A program made the translations under genes and the position numbers. Below, piece by piece: positions 7,177 to 13,336 of a stretch of DNA of 13,336 nt. Every line of letters begins with the position of its first letter. The stretch's first letter is position 1. The notes under the pieces are model-generated. The model searched no databases, was not told the DNA's origin, and worked only from the letters and a program-made list of their open reading frames with translations. Origin of the DNA: Erysipelotrichia bacterium (GTDB lineage Bacteria > Bacillota_I > Bacilli_A > Erysipelotrichales > Erysipelotrichaceae); NCBI GenBank assembly GCA_009916335.1, contig SAAR01000067.1:1-13336 (forward strand), written 5' to 3'.

Positions 7177-8702
7177 ATATCGAAAAAATAGAAAAGAAAT
7201 ACTATAAAGCTATTGAGTTAATAAATGGAGAGAAGTATGCCTCAACTCTAAAAGCTGAATTAACTAAACCAGAGTGGAAGGAAAAAGTAAATGAAATTAT
7301 CGATAGAGTAGATTCTATAGGTTCAAAAGGTGATTTCGAAAAATATAGCAAGCAATTAGTTAATCTTTTCGAGGAGGTTTATGAAAAAATTACAGCTCCA
7401 GGATTAGATGCATTTATTGCGTGGGTGGATGCTCATACAAAAAACCAAGAGAATGTTAAAAAGCTACGTTCTTTTATTAAACAAAACTATGAGACATATT
7501 CTACATCCATTGATGGCATTATTTCTACTATTGAGAGTCTTCCACAAGAAGATGAGAAACATTTATTTGACAGTTTACTAAATGAATTTAATAGAAAAAT
7601 AAAAAAAGAAGTTACTTCATTTATCAATGATGCTGATAAATTCGAGAATAATATTGATGGTTTCCTCTCAACATTAAAATCTGAATATTCAGGGATGGCG
7701 ATGATTTCTGAATTAGAATACACTTCAATTGAACAATTATATACTGAAGAACAACGGAAGTATCAGAATAGATCTTTCTATGAAGATATAATAAAAAAAG
7801 CCATTTCATGTGGGCAAAGTCTTGGTCAATTGGACGATGCAGAAAAAGATATAGCTTTAAATGCTCGTGCTTTGAAAAGAATAAAATCAATTAAAAAATG
7901 CGTTTCTATTTTAATTCAGACCGGAATGTCGGAATGTAAGGATAATTCATTGCAGAATCTTTTTTTACGATTCGACAAAGAAATGCTTTCAGTAAATGGA
8001 GATATCGCACAAACTCTGTCAAATTACTTCGAAAAGACTTGGGAGCCTTTGGAAAATAAGTATAAAATTATTCAAGATTTTTATTCTAAAGATGCACTTA
8101 GTTTCAATGAATCGGATTGGAACGGTTTTGAAAAAGAAGCTGATATAACAGCACTTTTCAATGACTATAATTCAGTGCGAAAAGGAAACATCCTGTCCTT
8201 AATACCTGCGATGAAACTCGAAGATGTGTCTTCTAAAATCAATACATGCTATAAAAAAATAACTGATTTAGCTGAAAAAGAAAATAAAACTGGCGAAATT
8301 GTAAGAGAATATTTTCAAGAATTTGTTACAATATATAATAACAAAAAACAAATGCTGGACAAAATCATTAAAAAGCATGCTAATTTAAAAAATGAGTATG
8401 ACGAAATTTTTGAACAAGGTAAATCTATGACGACTTTGACAAATGGTATTGTGGCAATAAAAGCAGACAACTCTTTTTTAAGAGAATTAGGAGAAGGAAC
8501 AATTTATGATATGATCGAAGATATGAAAAAAATAAAGGGACTTTTTTTGGAAATTCTAAAACAGTCACAAATGGAGGAGCAAATAAATTGGCTTAATAAT
8601 TTGAATTCCACAAATATAAGCGAAAATGATTTTAAGGCAGATTTTCTTCAAACGTTAATTAAAGAAGGTCTGATAACTTTGTCTTTTAAGAAAGAATTCT
8701 AA
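7173..8702 (+). CDS. Long helical/coiled-coil protein of unknown function
   Basis: A 509-residue protein rich in Lys, Glu, Asn and Ile, with almost no predicted strand and few glycines or prolines. Runs such as the first 75 residues (KKYYKAIELINGEKYASTLK, then NEIIDRVDSIG) and residues around 370-430 show heptad-like spacing of Ile and Leu that suits coiled coils. I see no catalytic motif, signal peptide or membrane helix. It is joined to the ATPase by an ATGA overlap and to the MoxR gene by TAATG, so the three are probably made in fixed proportion and may form a complex. By position it could be the structural partner that such ATPase-vWA systems carry as a third component. That is inference; the gene itself is well supported. 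Confidence 0.7.
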   Translation: MNIEKIEKKYYKAIELINGEKYASTLKAELTKPEWKEKVNEIIDRVDSIGSKGDFEKYSKQLVNLFEEVYEKITAPGLDAFIAWVDAHTKNQENVKKLRSFIKQNYETYSTSIDGIISTIESLPQEDEKHLFDSLLNEFNRKIKKEVTSFINDADKFENNIDGFLSTLKSEYSGMAMISELEYTSIEQLYTEEQRKYQNRSFYEDIIKKAISCGQSLGQLDDAEKDIALNARALKRIKSIKKCVSILIQTGMSECKDNSLQNLFLRFDKEMLSVNGDIAQTLSNYFEKTWEPLENKYKIIQDFYSKDALSFNESDWNGFEKEADITALFNDYNSVRKGNILSLIPAMKLEDVSSKINTCYKKITDLAEKENKTGEIVREYFQEFVTIYNNKKQMLDKIIKKHANLKNEYDEIFEQGKSMTTLTNGIVAIKADNSFLRELGEGTIYDMIEDMKKIKGLFLEILKQSQMEEQINWLNNLNSTNISENDFKADFLQTLIKEGLITLSFKKEF

Positions 8703-10453
8703 TGGAATATTCAAATATTGATATTATTCAAGCTTTGGACAGATTGAGAATAAATAATCTCTATGTTCATAACGAAGAACTGCAAGGAGTTTCCTTCAAA
8801 AGCGCTAAACTACAAAAGAGAAAAGTATATTTGGTGGAAACATTGGCAGTAGTCAATGCACTTGTAGAAAGAGGTACCATGATGTTGTTTGGCGGACATG
8901 GAGGTGGCAAGACAACTCTTTCGAAATATTTAGGTCAAATTTTCTGTCAACTTTCAAAAGAGAAAATAGAAGATTGTATTTTAAGAGGTCACCCACAACT
9001 TACTGAGGAGAAAATTCTTGGTAGTTTAGACTTTGCCCAAATGCTGGGCAAAAAGGAACTTGTTAATGGCAAAATAAATGTTGTTTGGAACGAATTTGTT
9101 ACATCAAAATGGAAAATCATTGACGAAATAAATAGATTATCTCCATATGCTCAGAATATATTACTTTCGCTTCTAGCAGAGGGAAGTGTAAAATATCATG
9201 ATCAGAGTAAAATTGTACCTCCATTTACTTTATTTGCAACATTAAATCCTAAAGACAATGCTAATACAGAATTATCATTACCATTTAGAGATAGGTTTGC
9301 TCTTGCTCTTCCTATTACAATGCCAGATTATGATAGTTTTAGTACAATCGGAAAAAGAGATAAGAGCTCTAGAAATGATAATTTAGAGAACTACCTTAGT
9401 GACTTTGAATTAGATGATATTCAGAATCAGATAAAAACAATTCCTTATTCAGATGAAGCTGAATTATTTATAAACTACATTATTGCATCATATAGATTGT
9501 GTGAACGTACTTCAAAGGAATCAAATGATACGTTATCTGTTGACAAGAATCTTTGTGAAAATTGTCATATGAATGCACCTCAAAAAGTTTGCTGTAAGAT
9601 TAAGCAATCGTTAAGTGTTCGCGTTAAAGAAGATTTATTTCGATATGGCAAAGCTTTGGCCTGGTTTCTTGGTGATAATCAGGTTGCAGTAACTCATGTT
9701 CAAACATTAGCTCCTTATATGATTTGGCACAGATCAGTTCTTAGCAAAAAATTTTTAGCAACACTTACAGAGCGATGGAAAGATACAACTGAAACAAAAC
9801 GCACTTCTAGTTATATAACTAACATAGACCTTGATGGAACACGAGAGATTATCAATGCAATCAAGAAAGAGTTTGAGGGTGTAAAGCATCTGCTTATTAA
9901 GTTTGAAGATGTTAAAACGGGGAAACTATCCAAAGATGAATTTATGGAATTTATTGATGAGACCAAAAATACATCATATAATTCATTAATAATAACTGTG
10001 GAAATTCTGCCTATTTTGTCAAATAAATACCTCCCTGTATATGAGAAAATTATTGAATATAATCAGTCTATCAATGAATGTGAAAGTAGAGAAAATCTAA
10101 AATCATTAAAGGACGAAATCGTATTTAGATATGAGATTCCTAATAGACAATTTTTATCGGAGAAAATTGATAAGAAAATTCGCAGTTTATCAAGCAAACA
10201 GACTGACTTTATACTTAGGAAGGAATCCATAATCAGCAATCTAGAATTATATTCAGCTATAAGGAGAGCATCACCAGATCTTGATTTGAGTAATTCTGAT
10301 TTGGAAAAAGCTCGAGAATTTAGTCTAAAAGATATAACGAAAGATGAATGTAGTCTGAGCGTTAAGTATGTACGTAATAACTACCGATTCCGTTACATTG
10401 GAGATGAAAAAGACTCATTATTTAAGTATTTAAAAGAAAACAATGTCGAATGA
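8702..10453 (+). CDS. MoxR-type AAA+ ATPase with cysteine cluster
   Basis: A 583-residue AAA+ protein of the MoxR clade, whose members remodel protein complexes with a vWA partner. Visible motifs: Walker A GGHGGGKTT (64-72, K70), Walker B WKIIDEINR (137-145, D141/E142), sensor 1 FATLNPKD (178-185, N182), arginine finger region LPFRDRF (193-199), and a sensor-2 arginine in LSVRVKEDL (R307). APYMIWHR (337-344) matches the family's 'AP.vl.HR' lid motif. Just before sensor 2 there is an insert with C285-x2-C288 and C297-C298, which could bind zinc. The 240 or so residues after 345 are a helical extension that ordinary MoxR proteins (about 300-350 aa) lack. The start overlaps the previous stop by one base (TAATG), and its end overlaps the vWA gene by 11 bases, the usual MoxR-vWA pairing. 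Confidence 0.9.
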   Translation: MEYSNIDIIQALDRLRINNLYVHNEELQGVSFKSAKLQKRKVYLVETLAVVNALVERGTMMLFGGHGGGKTTLSKYLGQIFCQLSKEKIEDCILRGHPQLTEEKILGSLDFAQMLGKKELVNGKINVVWNEFVTSKWKIIDEINRLSPYAQNILLSLLAEGSVKYHDQSKIVPPFTLFATLNPKDNANTELSLPFRDRFALALPITMPDYDSFSTIGKRDKSSRNDNLENYLSDFELDDIQNQIKTIPYSDEAELFINYIIASYRLCERTSKESNDTLSVDKNLCENCHMNAPQKVCCKIKQSLSVRVKEDLFRYGKALAWFLGDNQVAVTHVQTLAPYMIWHRSVLSKKFLATLTERWKDTTETKRTSSYITNIDLDGTREIINAIKKEFEGVKHLLIKFEDVKTGKLSKDEFMEFIDETKNTSYNSLIITVEILPILSNKYLPVYEKIIEYNQSINECESRENLKSLKDEIVFRYEIPNRQFLSEKIDKKIRSLSSKQTDFILRKESIISNLELYSAIRRASPDLDLSNSDLEKAREFSLKDITKDECSLSVKYVRNNYRFRYIGDEKDSLFKYLKENNVE

Positions 10454-12224
10454 GATTGATATATATAGGCATTTGGCTCAGGATGCCATAGAATATGTTT
10501 TCAGATGCGAGTTTCATAATTCGCTAGGAATTCCTTTGCCAAAAGTGGAAATGTTGTTGGCTGATGACGATAATTATATTACAGGACAATACTATATTAC
10601 TATTGATAAATCTTGGCAGATTCATTTAAAATTTGGTTTACTTCCAACTAGCTATAAAAGCTTTCAAGACGAAGTAAAAGTTCTTACTAGGCATGAAATA
10701 GGGCATTATATGTGTTGCCCGTATGATGTTATTACTCATTTTAGAATGCTTAAATGCATTCGAAATGTATATTATCAAGAATTCTCAAATCTTAATCTAG
10801 ATATAGGTAGGATTTGTGGCTCTATATCTAACCAAGTGGCGGATATTATTGTTGATACGAGAAACTTTTATTTACATCCAAACGATACTTTAAGAAGTGA
10901 AATCAATTGGATAAAAAAGGGGGCAGAAATTTCTAAATGTCCTAGACATAGTAAATTAATGTTCTTAACAAAAGAATCCATATGGAAAAAAAGTCTCGAA
11001 ATTAATGAGACTAATCATGAGTTGTTGTCAATTACAGATAAATTAGCTTGTTTCTTTTTACAAAACGGTATTGACAATAAGAGTACATTCTTAAAAAAAA
11101 CAGAAGAATATACACGTGTCTTCTTTAGATTACTTATTGAAGACAAAAAAGAAGATTCAAAGCCTGATAATACAAATAGCGAAAGACAAAATCAGTCTGA
11201 CTCTAGCGGTTCTTCTACAAATAACCAATCTCAAAGTGTTGCTTCTGACGAGGGGCAAGTGGGTAGCAATGGTTCTTCAAACGAATATTCTAATCAAGAG
11301 CAAGAAAGTACGGCGAATAATGGAAAGCCTAAAGACGGTGATTCGAGTGGAAGCGCTTTTGTTTTTGCTGATACAGATAAGATTAAAGAAGCACTTGAAA
11401 TATTAGCAAGCGAAACATCATTGGATGAGTTCGTAGATTTACTTAATATGGCAGGAGTTGGAAATTTAAGTTCAAGAGAAAAGAAACGTTTATGGTTTGA
11501 GGTTCAAACAGCAGATGTTATTCCAATTGAGGAATTTGAAAATAATGGTAATAAAGAGTCATATTCTTATCCAACTCAGTGGAAATTAGGAGATGCAATT
11601 GAAGATATTGATTTGGTGTTGACAATGACTAATTCTCCAATTATTATCCCAGGTATTACAACAAAAAAGTGGAACCATACTACTAATGACGTTGTAGGTG
11701 TAGAAAAGCGACAACGAGATTTACTACTTATAGTTGACACGTCAGGAAGTATGGGAAATGTTTCTGATTCAAAATCTAACATGCATGAAGCAATAAAAGC
11801 CTCATTTGGTATCATATCATATTTTGAGGAAATAAAAGGAAATGTCGCTCTTATTGGATTTAGTGACAAGATTTCTACAAATATAGGTTGGACTAATGAT
11901 TATAATTTGGTTAGAGATTCGATTTTACTAAATGGTAGTGGTGGAACAAATTTTCCGATTTCTAAAATAGAGACAATTCTTGATGAATCTAAAAATTCAT
12001 TAGTTACTGTTTTAATTACAGATGGTGACATTGGAAACTTGCCACAAACAATAACATATTTTCGCCAATATTTGTATGATGACAATAAACTATATATATT
12101 GATTCTTGGAAAAAGAAATTCTTTCAATAGCTATAAGCAACTAAAAGAAATTGGTGCTAATATTTATCAGGCAACAACAGCAAAGGATTTTTGTGAAGCA
12201 ATAATTAATGATTTTCATTACTAA
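10443..12224 (+). CDS. Zincin-like (HExxH) domain fused to vWA domain, MoxR partner
   Basis: A 593-residue soluble protein with three parts. Residues 1-230 contain LTRHEIGHYMCCPYD with the zinc-protease motif HExxH at 84-88; N130, D134 or D138 in the helix ISNQVADIIVDT could supply a third ligand. Residues 236-305 are a low-complexity Ser/Asn/Gln/Gly linker. Residues 425-593 are a von Willebrand A domain with a complete MIDAS: D432-T-S434-G-S436 (VDTSGSMG), T502 (GSGGTNFP) and D527 (LITDGD). vWA partners of MoxR normally dock substrates through this metal site. Here the same chain also carries a probable metallopeptidase or peptidase-derived domain, suggesting that MoxR and the vWA domain control proteolysis. 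No signal peptide or membrane helix is visible, so it is probably cytoplasmic. It is the last gene, overlapping MoxR by 11 bases. The vWA call is firm; catalysis is unproven. Confidence 0.88.
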   Translation: MSNEIDIYRHLAQDAIEYVFRCEFHNSLGIPLPKVEMLLADDDNYITGQYYITIDKSWQIHLKFGLLPTSYKSFQDEVKVLTRHEIGHYMCCPYDVITHFRMLKCIRNVYYQEFSNLNLDIGRICGSISNQVADIIVDTRNFYLHPNDTLRSEINWIKKGAEISKCPRHSKLMFLTKESIWKKSLEINETNHELLSITDKLACFFLQNGIDNKSTFLKKTEEYTRVFFRLLIEDKKEDSKPDNTNSERQNQSDSSGSSTNNQSQSVASDEGQVGSNGSSNEYSNQEQESTANNGKPKDGDSSGSAFVFADTDKIKEALEILASETSLDEFVDLLNMAGVGNLSSREKKRLWFEVQTADVIPIEEFENNGNKESYSYPTQWKLGDAIEDIDLVLTMTNSPIIIPGITTKKWNHTTNDVVGVEKRQRDLLLIVDTSGSMGNVSDSKSNMHEAIKASFGIISYFEEIKGNVALIGFSDKISTNIGWTNDYNLVRDSILLNGSGGTNFPISKIETILDESKNSLVTVLITDGDIGNLPQTITYFRQYLYDDNKLYILILGKRNSFNSYKQLKEIGANIYQATTAKDFCEAIINDFHY

Positions 12225-12330
12225 TACATATTTTGTTTTGCTTAAATATAGTTTCCTAGGTAAGAAGCTATATAATAAGTAAAGAACTCAAATTATTCAC
12301 ACTCCCTCCCAACAGATAAATATATATGAT

Positions 12331-12369
12331 TACTCAAGCCCTTTTGGGGCTTGAGTATCTTGTTTTTTC
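12331..12369 (+). terminator. Rho-independent terminator at the operon end
   Basis: Perfect 11-bp arms TACTCAAGCCC (12331-12341) and GGGCTTGAGTA (12347-12357) with a 5-base loop, followed by TCTTG and six T residues. It ends the plus-strand operon about 107 bases after the vWA stop. It also lies 11 bases beyond the stop of the converging minus-strand gene, and could serve both directions, though the minus-strand tail (ATCATATATATTTATC) is less U-rich. The stretch 12225-12330 holds nothing else I can recognise. Confidence 0.85.
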
Positions 12370-12379
12370 AATCAAATAT

Positions 12380-13228
12380 TTATCTACCTCTTCGAAAATG
12401 ATGCTCCTCCTCTACATCTTCCTGATTGTCCTGTTGCTTGCCAGACTCATAGTCTTCCAATTCACGGAACCCACCTCGCATGAAACTGTAGGCAGAATCT
12501 CGGTCATGAGGCATTTCACGGGACGTGAAAACCTCTTTCTGAGTATCAGGGTCATATAGGTGCATGAAGAACTTATCAAGGGTTTCACCTTTGGTTGTAT
12601 CTGCTGGTTGGCGAGATACCAAATAGTAGCTTGAACCTTGTATGTCTGAGTTGTCAAGTTTCAGGCATTCCTTACCCTGATAACTCTCAAATCCGTCCAT
12701 TCTAAATCCGTTGTCACGTCGAGCAGCCCAATAGATATCTGTCATGAACGTGTCTAAGACTTCTCTGGTAGTCGCAGGTTTATCGTTATTCAATGATTGA
12801 GGTTGTTCGGCAACATAATAATCAGGTTCGGTTTCAATCTCAGCCTGATAAACAAGCATTTCGGTAAGTTTTTCATTCACGCCTTCAAGATTGCTGTCTA
12901 AGCTAAAATCGTGATCATAGGGAAATGAATGCATCACATTAAGACCTGTATTGGTAACTGAACCTACATCGAGAGTGTCTTTTTCCTTGTCGTATTGGAT
13001 ATAAAGCACGTTGCCATTAGGCATTTCAATGACCGGCATTCGGTCACGAGTCATCTTCTCAAATTCCTCGGCCACCATATTACAAGCTACAGCCTTTACG
13101 TCAGAGGATGTATCTCGGTCGATTCCATAACGAGTGATATTATCCCTTACTTCCTGTTCAGATACCTTTCTCAGAATATTATAGGTGCCACCAACTGTTG
13201 CATTATAGACATAGATAATCCGGAGCAT
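12380..13228 (-). CDS. Hypothetical acidic protein, possibly mobile-element backbone
   Basis: A protein of about 282 residues from the ATG at 13228. A TTG at 13261 would add 11 residues, but the frame is closed by a stop at 13268-13270. I do not recognise the family. Readable parts are an N-terminal half with KVSEQEVRDNITRYGIDRD, MPVIEMPNGNVLYIQYD and DTLDVGSV (mixed alpha/beta), a second half with FMTDIYWAARRDNGFRMDGF and YYLVSRQPAD, and a very acidic tail (NQEDVEEEHHF) ending in basic FRRGR. There is no membrane helix or signal peptide. Its G+C is near 47% (28/60 in 12721-12780), like the OmpA gene and unlike the operon, so it belongs to the backbone. Similar acidic orphans are common in Bacteroidales conjugative elements, but I cannot prove that link here. 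The N-terminal residues MLRIIYVYNATVGGTYN read oddly and overlap one copy of a repeat, so the true start or 5' end is uncertain. Confidence 0.65.
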   Translation of the reverse strand: MLRIIYVYNATVGGTYNILRKVSEQEVRDNITRYGIDRDTSSDVKAVACNMVAEEFEKMTRDRMPVIEMPNGNVLYIQYDKEKDTLDVGSVTNTGLNVMHSFPYDHDFSLDSNLEGVNEKLTEMLVYQAEIETEPDYYVAEQPQSLNNDKPATTREVLDTFMTDIYWAARRDNGFRMDGFESYQGKECLKLDNSDIQGSSYYLVSRQPADTTKGETLDKFFMHLYDPDTQKEVFTSREMPHDRDSAYSFMRGGFRELEDYESGKQQDNQEDVEEEHHFRRGR

Positions 13229-13313
13229 ATGCACCCAGTCCAGAAGGAAAAGGAAAGTCAAATAGGATCAAAAAGATTTGATTTAAACAGCCATTCCGGC
13301 AGATATGCACCCA
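13217..13313. repeat. Imperfect 21-bp direct repeat pair at the right edge
   Basis: Copy one at 13217-13237 and copy two at 13293-13313 agree at 17 of 21 positions, including 11 identical bases ATATGCACCCA and the block TCCGG. They are 76 bases apart. Read on the minus strand, both copies translate in matching frame to similar peptides (GAYAPDYL and GAYLPEWL). This suggests a duplicated or decayed coding segment rather than a binding site. Apart from an 18-codon reading frame (13314-13258, minus), I see no gene between 13262 and the window end. Confidence 0.4.
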
Positions 13314-13336
13314 TTTTTAGAGAAAAATAGGGAATT

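Noticed and set aside
921..12246. TGCTTAAA occurs on both sides of the operon (921-928 and 12239-12246), as a possible target-site duplication.
   Set aside because: Eight bases of A/T-rich sequence match easily by chance, the neighbouring bases diverge, and no transposase, integrase or terminal inverted repeat accompanies them.
6076..12496. A 13-base string around ACTGTAGGCAG shared between the ATPase gene and the minus-strand gene region.
   Set aside because: It is a single short match in unrelated reading frames with no flanking similarity, and is most likely chance.
12995..13330. 111-residue plus-strand open frame at the right end.
   Set aside because: It lies antisense to the minus-strand gene, has no family-like sequence and runs through the repeat region; it is a shadow frame.

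Overview
The window looks like a Bacteroidota genome, most likely Bacteroidales (Bacteroides, Prevotella or a relative). Three things suggest this: an OmpA-family gene of the Bacteroides type at the left edge, a TAnnTTTG-type -7 promoter box in front of the main operon, and start codons preceded by A/T-rich sequence rather than Shine-Dalgarno motifs. The two flanking genes are near 47-48% G+C in the stretches I counted by hand. The operon between them is near 32%, so it looks like acquired cargo set into a different backbone, possibly that of an integrated mobile element.

Layout: (1) 3-845, the 3' end of an OmpA-like outer-membrane gene, closed by a strong hairpin terminator (878-911). (2) 912-1057, a regulatory region with a perfect 9-bp inverted repeat and a Bacteroides-type promoter. 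(3) 1058-12224, eight same-strand genes that are overlapping or tightly packed: XRE-type regulator; small MazF/PemK-like protein; sigma-70-like protein with a C-terminal HTH; second MazF-like protein with a beta-rich tail; 1179-aa P-loop ATPase; 509-aa helical protein; MoxR-type AAA+ ATPase with a cysteine cluster; and a protein joining an HExxH zincin-like domain to a vWA domain with a complete MIDAS. (4) 12331-12369, a perfect 11-bp hairpin terminator. (5) 12380-13228 on the minus strand, an unrecognised acidic protein, followed by a 21-bp imperfect repeat pair at the right edge.

The central operon is the interesting object. Its last genes have the logic of MoxR-vWA ternary conflict systems: an AAA+ remodeller, a vWA adaptor and a large helical partner. 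It adds a second, STAND/AAA-like ATPase, a probable protease domain on the vWA protein, and an upstream module pairing a sigma-like factor with two MazF-like proteins under an XRE regulator. My inference is a regulated NTP-dependent defence or stress system: the large ATPase or helical protein senses, MoxR and vWA transmit, and the zincin and/or MazF-like proteins act. I do not recognise this exact gene set as a named system. Function is inferred from motifs and gene order only.
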